Shown here: one piece after another, positions 22,726 to 35,085 of the stretch
How the letters are laid out: every line of letters begins with the position of its first letter
Position numbering within the stretch: position 1 is the first letter of the stretch
From: Semisulcospira habei
Lineage: Eukaryota; Mollusca; Gastropoda; Semisulcospiridae
Direction: 5' to 3'
NCBI GenBank assembly: GCA_036245525.1
Contig: BTPG01000001.1
Coordinates: 218,950,299-219,014,298, forward strand
DNA: 64,000 nucleotides
Made by a program: the position numbers and the translations under genes
The notes under the pieces: generated by a model
Seen by the model: only the letters and a program-made list of their open reading frames with translations
Databases searched by the model: none
Told to the model about the DNA's origin: nothing

Positions 22726-22792
22726 GCAAGAGGCATATATTTTCATTAGCCTCGGCAGGATGCAGGGGCTCATGAGAATTTATGCCTCTGGC
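22726..22792. repeat. PalA hairpin
   Basis: Outer arms good, inner left arm altered to CCTCGGC. Confidence 0.85.
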
Positions 22793-22914
22793 TTGCCGAC
22801 ATTCAGACTCTAGTTTTGCCTCACCAGGTGGGGTTGCCAGTATACGAATGAGGACACGAAATGAGAGGGAAAAATACCCCTCATATTTCCAGCAGTCCCA
22901 GCCATTTTCATTAT

Positions 22915-23120
22915 ACGACTGACAGACTTGGCTATCAGTAGACGGTGACTAATAGATTGACAATATATACAGTTACAGTCTTCATAGCCCGCACATTATA
23001 CACTGACAATATATACAGTTATATAGTCTTCATTGCCCGCACATTTTACACTGACAATATTATATACAGTTACAGTCTTCATTGCCTGCACATTATACAC
23101 TGACAATGTATACAGGTACC
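22915..23120. repeat. Tandem repeat, about 57-bp unit
   Basis: CTGACAATATATACAGTTA, CAGTCTTCATTGCCCGCACA and TTATACA recur about three and a half times. Confidence 0.85.
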
Positions 23121-23603
23121 CGCACTATTACAATCTTTTGTCCAAAGAGAAAGGACAGTCGCCTTAGTGGTACTTTCTGTCACTTACTGAAAGTAATTTG
23201 CACCTGAAATTCGTACAGGTGAAAAACTACGTGAAACGGAGTTTGCTTCAGTTTTTCTTCATAACAGCTGCTCGATAATCTGTAAAAGTGCGCATCTCCA
23301 ACCTGCCCCCTCCAGTAAATCCCACCCATTCATACCCCCACCCCACCCCCCCCCCCCACCCCCCACCCCCCACCCAACCCACCCCTACTCGTCTGTGTGC
23401 AAGCAAAATCGGTTTTAGCTAAAATCCCATCTCCGCTCCGCTAAAAATAAACAATTTTCACAAAGACGCAACGCCGGCGCAAGCGATTCCAATTAAATTC
23501 TGGGCCGGAGAGGTTTGTAAAAATTGGGTTCCTCCCCCTTCACTTTTACACATAAACCCAAGTGACATTTTCCTCGGGGGAAGTAGACGGGCAGCTGTTT
23601 ACA

Positions 23604-23668
23604 GACAAGAGGCACAGATTGTCATGACCTCCTGTGGCCGCAGGGTAATGAGAATCTGCGCCTTTTGC
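23604..23668. repeat. PalA hairpin, inner stem eroded
   Basis: GAGGCACAGATTGTCATGA against AATGAGAATCTGCGCC; GCACAGATT/AATCTGCGC is largely paired. Confidence 0.75.
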
Positions 23669-24187
23669 AGATGCATTTGACGTGGTTGACGAACTCGCCG
23701 ATGCCGTAGGATTGTCTCCCTTTCCAAGGGATTGCGCATGCGTCAGGAGGTGGATTACGGGGATTAGAGTTTGTCATCCTTCCACCCGTGAATGAAATAA
23801 AGCGACCTTAACGAGCGGCAACGTGGTTTGGAAGGAGTTAAATGTTGCTGTGCCGCGGGAATACGTTGACTCGATGCCTCTCCTTGTGGAAGTGTGCATC
23901 GAATACTAAATCTGTTTCTGGTTTCTGGTTTAACCCCCCACCCCACCCCCACCCCCCAACCCCTATCCCCACACCCCTCCAACCCCAACCCGCCCCCTCG
24001 AAAAATTCTTGAAAACACTGAAGTAGGAGAAATCGTTTACCAGAGACATTGTATGGTATTTAAATGATGTTTCCACTGAGAGCTGGCAAGACAGATTTTG
24101 TTTTGAAGAACCCTTAGCGTTTTCAGCAAGAACTCCCGCCAAGACACATAAGGCGGCTGTTTTTTGCCGCAGTCAGAAACCCCCCTT

Positions 24188-24345
24188 TTACCTACACCCT
24201 TTGAGCAGTCCCAGTAAGCAAAGGTCCTCTGGCCGATGTAGGTATTTGGAACGAACATCTTCTGGGAGACATCTTGGGGGGCAATAAGCTGGGAAGCCAG
24301 GGCGAAGCCGTACTCGGACCCAACTTGAAGTGGTTTCAAGCCATT
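24188..24345 (-). CDS. Possible exon, function unknown
   Basis: On the minus strand an open stretch reads GLKPLQVGSEYGFALASQL, then IAPQDVSQKMFVPNTYIGQ and RTFAYWDCSKG. Codon choice looks gene-like, an AG lies near its start and GTGTAG/GTAAAA near its end. I recognise no family. It could be an exon of a gene on the opposite strand, a retrocopy fragment or chance. Confidence 0.22.
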
Positions 24346-24529
24346 TTCTCAATGCTAATGCTTCCCACGCAGCCTCCAACCATCTGCCAAAATACAAAAT
24401 AGCCGCCTGTTTAAGTCTGCTCGTCTTTGCGTAGATGGAGACTGAGCTGAGCCTTAAAAATAAAAATTAAAAACAAACAAAAAAAAAAAAAAACCTTGGA
24501 GAATGTTTTTCAGTCAGACATTTGTATCT

Positions 24530-24590
24530 TCAAGAGGGATAGGTTTCCATGAGCCCAGTGCAGCCAAAATAGAAAGTCTGTTACTCTTGC
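24530..24590. repeat. PalA hairpin, degenerate
   Basis: Recognisable left arm (CAAGAGGGATAGGTTTCCAT); the right arm keeps mainly the ACTCTTGC end. Confidence 0.55.
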
Positions 24591-24856
24591 TGCTATTTAG
24601 AGGATCACGTCCAACAACTAGTAATTTCTCTTCAAAGGAAACACAAGTGAATCTGTGAGTGGAGAAAGAAACGATCTAGTGTACAGTTGCGCTTTGCCTG
24701 TTCAACAACATGAACTCAATCTCCGCTGCTGCTGAAACTGGCGAAATCACCAGCGTGTAGTCATGTAATAACATGAGGGGGAAATCTAGGCTGCACGAAG
24801 CACTTGGTGTCTCTTCAACACCATTTGATAAACGGCTTGCTAGGACTGTTTGGAGT

Positions 24857-25242
24857 GTTTGCATGCTTGCGAGCATTTCCACACACATGAAAATTCGCGC
24901 TTGTATCTTTTCTCCTCTGGTAAGTGTCACCGTTAATTCGGGCTGACCGTCGGGGGTTCTTTCTCCGGGTACTCCGGTTCTTCCACCCCCCCCCCCCCCA
25001 CCCATCCTCCCACCCCCCACACTTTGGTACCGGTTTCAGGCCACTTTACAATTTTCAAATACAAGCGATCAAAAATCTCTGTAACTTCAGTAGCTGAACT
25101 GGCCCTTCGTCTGTCTTGTACTGTGTTTGTCTTAAATGGCGTAAATCCGTGTCTGTTACGTGAGTGTGCGTGTTGGGTTTCAGTTTGCGGCGCTTTGAGT
25201 CGATTTGCCCAAAAATTGAGAAAAAGCGCCTATATAATAAAG

Positions 25243-25286
<44 letters not shown>

Positions 25287-25330
25287 TGCATGCTTGCGAG
25301 CATTTACACACACATGAAAATTCGCGCTTA
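24857..25330. repeat. Duplicated 45-bp segment
   Basis: TTTGCATGCTTGCGAGCATT continuing to GAAAATTCGCGCTT occurs at 24,857-24,902 and 25,286-25,330 with one substitution. The second copy directly follows the (TTA)n run; a third, weaker version follows near 25,350. Confidence 0.75.
25243..25287. repeat. (TTA)n microsatellite
   Basis: About 15 ATT units. Confidence 0.95.
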
Positions 25331-25448
25331 TCAAGGTGGTTTGGAGTGTAACATGCATGCGGGCATTTGCACGCATATAAAACTCAGTACGAGAGTACAT
25401 CATCACTGCTCTATGAGTTATCAGCCTTGCATGGGGCATCAACAATTT

Positions 25449-25517
25449 GTGTGCTGATCTGTGATTTTGGACCTTGCGCCTGGAAGCCGTAAGGTCCAAA
25501 ATCGCAAACCAGCACAC
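25449..25517. repeat. PalB hairpin, strong
   Basis: Left tip ACCTTGCGCC is diverged; the right arm CCGTAAGGTCCAAAATCGC is near consensus. Confidence 0.9.
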
Positions 25518-25788
25518 GCTTTTATGATAAGGATAAGGAGCAAGACGGTTGCCGGCCCATATTTCGCACGGCGCAAGTTTTACGACTGTAGAAAAACGTA
25601 ACGTAGATCACTCTTCACGACATTTATTGCATTCTTTTTCGATATAAGAACAGTAACGCTATGTCGTAAGCTCCCGTAACACTTGCCGGTATCTGGGTAC
25701 CCGTGAAAAGTTTCGATAAACCTGTGGGTTCATTTCAGGGTATTTATATTAAGAGAAACTAAAGTGTGGTTTTATAGACTTAGGTAGT

Positions 25789-25907
<119 letters not shown>

Positions 25908-25967
25908 TCTGCTACAGTGCCTTAGATTTATTATCTGGTCATGACAGTTAATTCTCTTCTCGTGCTA

Positions 25968-26359
25968 CCCCACCCGGGTCTGCCCTGGGGGACTTGGGTG
26001 GGGTTAGGTATTTTTTAGTTCCCAGGGTCACCCTGGTCAGCCCCACAGGGTGGGTTTTTCTCTCTGGGGCATGTAGTGTTTCTGTCTACCCTTTGTCCAT
26101 TCACCTGTATTTGCCTTTTTAAAACTCTCCCTTACTGTCTGCACTGCCTGTAGCTCTTGATATTGGATGTGTGTTGCTAAATGGTCTTAGCTTTATTTAG
26201 GCCCCATGTGTTAGGTTTATTTAATGTATTTGACCGGCTGGCGACATACATTCAATGTTCTGTTTATTTTTTTTTTTTTCACAAACAGTGCAGGCACGTC
26301 CTGAAAAAGCCTTGTTGCTGTCGGGACGTTAAGCAATGTACAATCAATCAATCAATCAA
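25968..26359 (+). mobile_element. SINE-like retroposon, copy 6
   Basis: Near-consensus copy lacking a few bases in the TCTCTATTC stretch. Flanked by the 13-bp duplication TCTTCTCGTGCTA (25,955-25,967 and 26,360-26,372). Confidence 0.88.
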
Positions 26360-27252
26360 TCTTCTCGTGCTAAAATAAGTACTGCTTTTTGTTTGAACTT
26401 GAAGTCCAATCCACGTACGTTAGACAGATGAGCTTATCGTTTTGTTTAGAAAAACAAATCCCAATAATCCCCTCCCTCTCAAGATGTTATAAATAGGGCA
26501 GCTTTCGACAGTTTGAGACTTGATTTTTATGTCCCCTGTAGTTACAGGGATCATACTACTCTGTGCTTCTTGCAGAGGGAAGGTGCATGCATCTATGTGC
26601 TGTTTCAGGAAGTTCTTTTCCTCTTTTGGCTTCTGTGTGAATACAACGTTGAAGGATGGGTGTCGACAGTCTCTTGTAGCTAGTTTACAGTTTTCACGCA
26701 CTTGTTTCATTGTTGGCACAATTATGTGCACGAGAAGCTAAAGTTATTTCATTTTCCCCCTTAAGAATTGCATTTAGCCGCTAAATTTCTCATTGGAACG
26801 AAAATCAGACAAAACAAAATTGCGGGAGTTTTGGGAAAATCTGATGTGCAAAACACGTGCGGGCGCGTACGCACGCAACCCCCCCCCCCCCTCCCCCAGC
26901 ACACACACACATACATACACACACACTTAATCACTCACTGACTCCCTCCACCCTCCACGCACAAATATCATCGATGCCTGGCGTTCACTTTGGGATCCAT
27001 CAAGTTAAACGGGCGAGCGGCGGTTTTCACTAGGGGAAAGTTTTTCCTGTGTGAGGCACCAGATTTAATTTCCGATATTTGACAGACAAATCTGATTGGC
27101 CACATCTGATTAGCTCGCACGTTATTGCATTTGCAGCACTGAGACCATTTCTGGTAAAGCGGGGTCCCCTCGAAAAGGTCCTACGCATGTTAGGCGGGTT
27201 TAGAAAACTACTCCTAAAGGGAAGATATCTTTCACAAGCTAGCCTACCTTCT

Positions 27253-27318
27253 ACAAGAGGCATAGATTTTCATGAGCACCTGCATCCGCAGGGGCTCATG
27301 AAAATCTATGCCTCTTGC
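27253..27318. repeat. PalA hairpin, near-perfect
   Basis: Carries the TTTTCATGAG/CTCATGAAAA variant on both arms, so the arms agree with each other against the family consensus. Confidence 0.93.
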
Positions 27319-27996
27319 TGAGATTTCTTTTGCATTTTGCTTCATTTACGTCCTCAGAGTGAGCACAATCGGGGTCTTGTGTCGAGAACTGGATATGGGC
27401 TTCGTGTTCAGATTTTGGATAAGGGCTATGGGTAATAGACTAATAGTATACCTCAGTCACGTCCTCTTTCTTAGGAGCACAGGTATAATTAGGCCTGCGA
27501 CTCGTCGTCTGATTGCCTAGCTTCGTATGAACCACTGCGGGATGCTAGAATACGTTTAGATCTAAATTTCTTGTAGACCAAAGTGTTTGCTAGAGCGCTA
27601 GATCTAGCGGTTAAAGGGTGCTGTGTCTACCCGAATAAGGGGAGGCTATATCTCCTGGTGGCCAGAAATCATTCAATTACGTCCCTTTCGTATCATTCCG
27701 GTGTCTGTAGTCGTGTCAAGTGGGGACAACCAGCCAATTGACTTTTCTTGTTATGGGGAGTTACCGCGTCTGGAGACCAATCCTTTTTTATTCTTTTTTT
27801 TTTTTTTTTTTCCCCTTCGTTATATCAGAGAAAGTAGTCTACATTATATCGGTCTAGCCTGAATTTTGTCAATCAAACTTTTGAAGTGGTTTTGGTCACT
27901 TCCAGCTCCCCCCCCCCCCCCCCCCCCCCCTCGCCCCCCCGTCTGTTCGGGTTGCTTTTGAGTACACTGTAAGTGGTAGTCTCGACTTTTATAATA

Positions 27997-28063
27997 TGTG
28001 CGCTGGCCTGTGACTTTACACCTTACGGTTGAAGCCGTAAGGTCCAAAATCACAGACCAGCAC
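27997..28063. repeat. PalB hairpin
   Basis: CCTTACGGTTGAAGCCGTAAGG tip; the left arm reads GACTTTACA. Confidence 0.88.
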
Positions 28064-28309
28064 CGATTGTTTGACATATGAGGTTTATCATCATTGATTT
28101 TGCAATATTTAAAAAAGTACCAAGACATGTGTTCTCTTCTCCCCAGCCCTAAAAAAAAGTAAAAGTCTGTCAGAAATCAGGGAATTAAATATGACATCTG
28201 AGTTCTTGATAATGTAAAGTTACTATTTGGCTTGTACATATACTGTCTTTAAAGCTTGAAACAGAGTACTTGTCATCTTGCAGGACTTACCTTTCTGTCA
28301 AGAAATCTT

Positions 28310-28379
28310 GGCTGTCAGTAGCGCTTTTTGTCAGGTGATTCGTGTAAGACTCGCCTCGACAAAAAAACACTACCGACAC
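28310..28379. repeat. PalE hairpin, diverged
   Basis: GGCTGTCAGTAGCGCTTTTT on the left, CACTACCGACA on the right; inner stem altered. Confidence 0.82.
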
Positions 28380-28854
28380 CCTTTGTGTGTGGCCTATTGT
28401 GTGGTTGGTTTTGTTTCCCCAGAACACAGTATGTTTGTGCATGTTCGGTGTTACATTGATTTCCTCTAGCACTCCAAACTCAATTCTTCTACCTGATCCT
28501 GAATGACCTCAGTCAAACTTGACCTTCTGACCTAAAAAAAACACAAAACTGGAACATGAAACATTCCTGTCAAAACAAAAACAAGCAGGAAAAAGAGTAA
28601 AATCAACAAAAGACCCATATGTCAGAGTGCGAGAAAGCAAACCAAGTGCCTGCAATGGGATGTTGTGGCATGCTCAGTGCAAAACAGAAGTTGTCAGGGG
28701 AGGGTGAAGGAATAGCGGTGACTTGTTTTGGCATGCGCAGTGTACAAGAAAAGTTGCCAGAGGGAGAGAGAAGGAATAGCCTCGGCTTGTGGCAAGATTG
28801 AGCATACACTATTGTCGGTGGGAGGAAGAGTGAATGGCAATGGCAATCCATCGT

Positions 28855-28920
28855 GCAAGAGACATAGATTATCATCAGCCCCTGCGACTGCAGGGGCTGA
28901 TGAGAATCTGTGTCTGTTGC
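28855..28920. repeat. PalA hairpin with a paired transversion
   Basis: Middle stem is CATCAG on the left and CTGATG on the right, where other copies have CATGAG and CTCATG. Confidence 0.92.
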
Positions 28921-29889
28921 TAGCGAGGAGTTGTCTTATTGACATCGTCTGTTTGGTGTAGCCACACAAGGACAGCTCTACGACTCGGGGTTACAGATGA
29001 CACTTTTGAATATCATACCTATAGAAATTCTTTGCAAGGTTTTAAAATTCTTAAAATGTTCAGCTGGCTTATGCACGTTCAGCAAGCAGCGAGAGAGGAC
29101 AGCCTTGAAAGCTCATTCTTGAAGTATGCAGCTGCTTGCACCACAAGGTCAGAGGGACGTTTGCTGATGCAGCAGTAAAACTTCAATTCGTCAATCTTTC
29201 GATCAGGCATGGGACTTGTGTCTGTCTGTTCCCTCTGGGGGCTATTGATCATTCAAATATTAACGACAAAAACAGTGCACGGGTGGGGGTGAAGTGGGGA
29301 GTGGGGTCTCAAACAAGGACCAGAGTGAGGGGAGGGGTTATTAGAAAATTAAAATCTTATTAATGTCCAGGCTATTAACCTTTAACAAGACGGAAAGGGG
29401 GGGTGGGGGTATTATTCAATACTTAAAAGTTCAGTGCCGAGGCTATTGATGATGATGATGATGATGATGTCCACTTGGAATGCGCATCGACTCCATGCTA
29501 GCAGCATGCTCAGGGCGCAAAAAAATAAAAAATAAAACAAAAAAAATAAAAGAAATAAAAAAGAAATAAATTTAAAAAAAAACACGCAACTTCTGGTGCA
29601 CAGTAGTCCTAGAATTAAAAGTCAAGAAACAGTTGGGTTTTGAGGTGCCTCCTGAAGGTGCCAGTGCAGTCAATGTCCCATTGACATATAAGAAGTAAAA
29701 AACGAGAAGGAGGATGGTGGGGGTGGGATGCTGGTTAGAGCGCGAGCGAGTTTCAGGCTCATTGATTACATCCATTTCTTTCTCTCAACATCCGCTCTCG
29801 TTAAACCTGCCCACCGCCCACCCTTACCCCTCACCCCACCCGACTTTCTTTATCGACAGTCCACACACTTTCTGCCGTCATGTAGGGCG

Positions 29890-29980
29890 TTAACCCTTTG
29901 GCTGTCAGTAGCGCTTTTCGTTGAGGTGATTCCTACAGAATCACCTGAAGGAACAGCGTTGCTGACAGACAATGGGTTAA
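29890..29980. repeat. PalE TTAA unit
   Basis: TTAACCCTTTGGCTGTCAG to CTGACAGACAATGGGTTAA, with AGGTGATTC..GAATCACCT inside. Confidence 0.92.
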
Positions 29981-30365
29981 TTTTAAACCTGTAAATAATC
30001 TTTCTTTTACCTCCTTCTCCCTTACTGTCTCATCCTTCCCCTTTTTAGCAGCGCCGTCTAGTCGGGTATATCCAGATTTCTGCTGCATCTTTTCCGGTAT
30101 TGATTTTTTTAATTGTATGGCTTGAGAGCATTTTGGGGTGTAAGTTTTCACAGCGTGTCAGGTGCCGGTCTGGGATTATACTTTATAGTCTGCCCTGGGC
30201 GCTAACTCGCTTCCAACTTTTATTCGCGTTCTCTTCCGTGCACGTGCCCTTATAGTCAGTACGTCGAAGATACAAAGCCGACACTTTGTCATTTGCTTAT
30301 AAATCCAGTAAAGTGTCTTGTTGGTAATCGGGTTTGCAACTGTATTATGGCGGTTATTTATTTTT

Positions 30366-30446
30366 TTAACCTTTGGCGGTCGATAGCGGCTTTCGTAGCG
30401 ATGATTCCTGCAGGACAAAAACTGCGAACAACAGCCGAATGGTTAA
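30366..30446. repeat. PalE TTAA unit, right arm damaged
   Basis: TTAACCTTTGGCGGTCGATAG to CAGCCGAATGGTTAA; part of the right arm (ATCATCGCG) is deleted. Confidence 0.87.
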
Positions 30447-30463
30447 CTATGGTGCTTATTCTT

Positions 30464-30544
30464 TTAAATCATTCGAGACGTGCCGCATCTGGAAACGCGT
30501 CATGAAGCCGCGTATCCAAATACAGTATGTCTCGAATTAGTTAA
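30464..30544. repeat. PalD TTAA hairpin unit, diverged
   Basis: ATTCGAGACGTGCCGCATC on the left, TGTCTCGAATTAGTTAA on the right; tip partly mismatched. Confidence 0.85.
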
Positions 30545-30560
30545 ACAATATTCTAATCGT

Positions 30561-30636
30561 TTCACTCATTGGAGATGTGCCGCCTACGGATACGCGGCGA
30601 TTCGTATCCGTAGGCGGCACGTCCCCAATGAGTTAA
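30561..30636. repeat. PalD hairpin unit
   Basis: CACTCATTGGAGATGTGCCG to GTCCCCAATGAGTTAA. CCTACGGATACG/CGTATCCGTAGG carries a paired A/T change relative to the copy at 22,165. Left TTAA is lost. Confidence 0.92.
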
Positions 30637-30686
30637 ATGTGTGGGGATGGAGATACAACTTTTGCTTTAATAAGCTCTGACGTACT

Positions 30687-30752
30687 GCAGCAGGCAGATC
30701 GACCTTGATAGTTATAGGGTAGTGCCAGAATAGCATTGCTTTTTGGCCGCCG
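30687..30752. repeat. PalC half element
   Basis: GCAGGCAGATCGACCTTGAT to AGTGCCAGAATAGC, with no right arm. Confidence 0.75.
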
Positions 30753-30865
30753 AGACGGTGTTTCGTTTCACATAATCTTCGGTCTTTGACCTTCAAAAAG
30801 CCTCTCTCGTCCTGGCTGGACACCGACCCTTACAGACTAATACTTCCCAGATCTCTTGTGTCCGT

Positions 30866-30927
30866 GAAGCATAGATCCCCACGAGCCTTTGTGCCTTTAT
30901 GTGCTCATAACAGTCGGTGCCTCTTGC
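30866..30927. repeat. PalA hairpin, degenerate
   Basis: GCATAGATCCCCACGAGCC on the left, CGGTGCCTCTTGC on the right. Confidence 0.6.
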
Positions 30928-31122
30928 TGTTGGATATATGTCCTTTTTTCTTACGTCTATGCTGCTCAGATGGACCAGGTTAATGGGAGTAAGCCAATAG
31001 ATTTGCAGACGACAGGTGGGGCTGGGGACCGGGTCCATTCAAGAAGACAAGAGATTGAAATCCTTGGAGGGGACAGCGGTGCATTTTTCTGTAAGAAAGA
31101 AACACAGATATTAATGAGACCA

Positions 31123-31187
31123 GCAAAAGGCGTAGATCCTTATAAGCTCCCGCGTAACGGCGGCTACTGAGAATCGACGCCTATTGT
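31123..31187. repeat. PalA hairpin, diverged
   Basis: GGCGTAGATCCTTATAAG against CTACTGAGAATCGACGCC; the GGCGT/ACGCC change is on both arms. Confidence 0.7.
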
Positions 31188-32229
31188 GTACTGATGTCAT
31201 TCGGGGATAAAATGTTCTAAAAGTGGCGATGAAATTGCCAAGGAGCCTTAGGTCCCCGATAGTGCCACCTAGGGTCTTTGGGTCGCGCAACCAGACCAGT
31301 TACAGACTGATCGCCGATGTTCTCTTCTGCTTCTGCTGTAGGGAAATAGGGTTATATAATCTCACTAACAGCAACAGGACGCGTAGATAGTCATAAGCCT
31401 TTGTAACCTTCAGGGTGTTAGACGGGTCCATGTATTTTGCAAGTGGGATGGCTGTTGTTGTTGGGGTGTCTCGGGCTCTTTTGGGCCCAGGGGTATACTC
31501 TGAGAAATACAAGATATACACAGGTCTTATTTGCAGCAGTAGGCTTTGGCTTAGGTCGCTATTGGCCCGCCATTCTAAAAGAACCAGTGGCGATCTATGT
31601 TGACATTGATTATTTTTTGTATTGGTACTCAAGCTTTATGAAAAACAAAAGAAAAGAGATAGAACTCGGACTTGTTGCAGCATGTGATTGTCTTTGGCCC
31701 CCACATTCTGCAGGGGCCAGTGGCGATCTGTGCCACTTGCAGATTGGAGAATTTCAGTGTTCGGGCGCTGTTGTGGTCTAAGATCTCAAGCCCCTGTATC
31801 CGGGGGACCGCCATTCAAAGGCTAAGCCCGTAAATTGGTATCGATTGCAACGCGTCTCGCCCTCTCAAACTTTAAAAGTTTCGTTTTAAATCCCCCTCAA
31901 AGACGATTTAAGTAGCCGGTCTTTTGCATTTGCAACTGCCGTTTTTAAGGCCTTTTATTTTAAATCTTTTATTCTGCTCACCCTTCTGTGGTAAAATTCT
32001 GAGACGTCTAGGCGTCTTCATAGATTAGATGGATAGATTAGAAGGGGGAAAATAGAGGGGAGGGATAGGAGGCACTTGTTGGAGAAGGAAAGGGTACGTC
32101 TGGTGTTTTTCATTGTCTGGTTCAAATCGTTACTGTTGTGGAAGAAAGGGTTTACATCAGAGCAGACAGGGTGTGTTTTGAGTGGAGTTCATGTCTGGTG
32201 TGTAGAATGATGTCAGCGAAAAGACATCG

Positions 32230-32322
32230 TGCCGACGCTGGTCGAATTTGGCCCGCGCACTGTCGTGCTCGGGCCAATTGTGGCCGACGTCGGCCCGAGG
32301 ATCATTTTTGACTCACTGGGCG
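32230..32322. repeat. GC-rich foldback (PalK)
   Basis: TTGGCCCGCGCAC/GTGCTCGGGCCAA stem and GGCCGACGTCGGCC. Related G+C-rich pieces with GGCCGAC/GTCGGCC words lie at about 51,017-51,104 (Eph intron) and 61,630-61,740. Confidence 0.6.
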
Positions 32323-32824
32323 GGCCTTCACCGATTGAAAAGCGATACATTTATGGTGTAGGCCTACCTTTATGATTCACATGATTCGTGTGATATGTAA
32401 CAATGGGCTGATACGTACTGTGAATAGTTCATTAAAAGATCCTGCGATTTCATTACTGGACCAAGCATCTGACATTAATCAAGCTACCAGTCACTCAATC
32501 AGTCAATCAATCAATTGATCAGTCAATCAACCAGTGAGTCAGTCAGTCAGTCAGTCAATCGAACCTTACTCTACAGTACAGCTACACATTTCGCTGGACT
32601 CCATTGCACCCTTCAGGCACTTGTGGGCAGAATGTCTGCAGGACCGCAAAACCTTTTATGTGGCAGAGATTATCACGCTGTCTGGAAGTGGCGCAACTTG
32701 GACTTCCCTGCTGTGCTCGGTATGTGCGGTTTCACTGAACACAGCTGCGTCTGTAGACAGATGGCAGTTTTAAAGTTTGGAATTTTCCCCATCTTTACCG
32801 TGTCCTTCTGACTAGCAAATGGCA

Positions 32825-32925
32825 GGCACGATACGCCCGGAAGATTTTGTTAAAGTTAAACTTTTGGGGCAGTGCCCCAGAACTGGTTCAACTTTGACAA
32901 AAATCTTCAAAACGTATCGTGTCGT
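32825..32925. repeat. 101-bp palindrome, single copy
   Basis: GCACGATACG at the left and CGTATCGTGT at the right; AAGATTTTGTTAAAGTT pairs with AACTTTGACAAAAATCTT; GGGGCAGTGCCCC at the tip. Confidence 0.88.
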
Positions 32926-33911
32926 TGAAAGCCTGATTACTGCAGCTTTTTGTGGAATACAGAAGTAAATGTAGTCGGCGAACAAATATAGACTTTTATG
33001 CGTCCCTGTGAGTATTGGGGCCCATCAGGATATATTAGTTTTGCAGACGGGTTGCGTCTACCTTCTGTTGCTTAGTGCCATTCCAAACCATCGCCCTTTC
33101 ATCCCTAAAAGTCTACCCGCTCCCAACACTCCATCCCCCCCCCCACACACACACACACCCCACCCCCACCACCCACCACCCACCCCCCAAAAAAATAAAA
33201 TAAATAAATATATAAATAAATAAATAAAAAATAAATCCCACCCACCCACCGAATTCTCTTTTATATCCTTTAAATTCATCCCTCCCCCCTCCTGTACCCC
33301 CCCCCCCTTCCGCCCTTTTCCACTCCCACCCCCACCACCTTTGCCCAATCCCCATCATGCAACACCATCTACCACAGTTTGATTATTTATCCACATTGTC
33401 TATTTACACTTTTTTTTCTATCCGTCCTTTCAACGCCGTGCTGGGTTTGTAAGTTACCGTATGTTATGTCTCGGGCCAACTCGCTGTTTTTCAACTTTTA
33501 CAGTGGTGTGATCAGTCTCGCGTTGAAAAGAAAGATTTAGTGTCACGCTGACCAAAAGATATTTATTTAGTCTGAGTGTTGTTTTACAGCATTTTGTACC
33601 GTGGACAAACAATATAATCGAAGTCTGCAAACCAGTTTTTACTTTCAAAAACAGTCGGGGGAAAAAAACTCGAAAAAAATTAATTAGGAACCAAATATAA
33701 AAGTTAAGTTTAAAGCTGAAGCCGATTCTCATTAGCATCTGCATCTGCATGTGAATCTATGTCTGTTGGAGACAGATAGGACTGATACAGGACTGAACAC
33801 TCTTTCTTACCGTCTGGTGTTCTCAGTCTATCTCTGTTGTTTATTATTACCCAACCTCTCTTTTCTTGACTTTTCCTGCATCACAAGTTAGTCTAGTTCC
33901 AACCTCTCTCT

Positions 33912-33977
33912 GCAAGAGGCATAGATCCTCATGAGCCCCCGCACTTGCGGGGGCTCATGAGGATCTGTGTCTCTGGC
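33912..33977. repeat. PalA hairpin, near-perfect
   Basis: GATCCTCATGAGCCCCCGC pairs along its length with GCGGGGGCTCATGAGGATC; four-base loop. Confidence 0.93.
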
Positions 33978-34370
33978 TTGAAAAGTATGCCTCTTTGAAC
34001 CATAGACAGAGGATGTTACTTGTTAGTCTGCAGACTTTTGTCTCTCGCGTCCTGAACACCCAAACATACATCCTCCCCATGTGTTAGTCATGTCATAGCC
34101 CTTTTCGTGCAGCTGTGTTTTCTTCCGTAAAGTAGAACCCATGAGATCTCCTCTGCCATGTTATACAGATGTAAATGGGACTTTTCTTCATAACTACAGG
34201 CGTACATGGTTATGAAACCCATGGTCTGCAAATACTATGAAGATCCGAGTTCGGTATATGGATTGGATCTGGATTTTGGACCGTTCTGAGATTTCTTTCG
34301 CCAATTCCCTGTTGTGAAAACAAGCGATGTAAGGGGTTACGGTCCCTCAAAAGCTAACCTTCGTCCAGTT

Positions 34371-34436
34371 GCAAGTGGCATAGAGTCGCATGAGCTCCTG
34401 CAGTTGCTGGCGCTCGTAGTAATATATGCTTCTTGT
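34371..34436. repeat. PalA hairpin, diverged
   Basis: Left arm GCAAGTGGCATAGAGTCGCA; right arm reads ATATATGCTTCTTG; several mismatches. Confidence 0.7.
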
Positions 34437-35021
34437 TGGCAGATACAAGTCGATTGACAGCTTCTTATTGAGCACGTGGTAAGATTGGATGTAGGACGGG
34501 TTAGGGTATTTGCGGACCTCAGAGGTGCAGCATGCTGTCTTCGACTCTGGCTTATTCCCTCCAGAAGTTGATCTTTTGGTTGCAGTGTTATGTGTGCACA
34601 TCTAAAAGAAAAAGAGAGAGACGTCATGTAAAACTTTTTTCTTTTTTTTAAAAAATAGTTTTTGGTCCTTTCTACACCGACAAATTTGTTTTTGAAGTTT
34701 TTTGTCCTTCCACGTCACATCCTGGGAAAGAGAGATAGGAATTCCTCCTTCATTTAGTGGAGAAAAAAATTGGTTTTTCCCTACACCACCCCTCTTACCC
34801 ATCACCTGCCTCTATCCCTGCTCCCCTCCCCCACCCCCAACCACCCACCCACCCGCACAACAAAAAAAAAAGAAGAAGAAAGAAATAGTAGAACTGTTGA
34901 CTCACAGCACCCCAAGCTGTTACACCTATCACAGTGGTTGACATGAAGCCAAAGCTGACAGTTCCAATCAACCTAATCAAGTCTACCGTTCGGGTTCTTT
35001 TCACTAAAACCCGTCCCATCC

Positions 35022-35085
35022 GCAAGTGACATGGATTTACATGTGCCCCTGCATTCGCCGTGTCTCACGTAAATCTGTCACTTGC
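35022..35085. repeat. PalA hairpin with paired changes
   Basis: Outer stem is GCAAGTGACA..GATTTACATG against the matching CACGTAAATC..TGTCACTTGC, so GTGACA/TGTCAC and TTTAC/GTAAA are shared by both arms. Confidence 0.85.

Noticed and set aside
31415..31781. Signal-peptide-like frame (VGWLLLLGCLGLFWAQG)
   Set aside because: Lacks an in-frame ATG at the right place and overlaps degenerate PalA-like pieces; likely chance.
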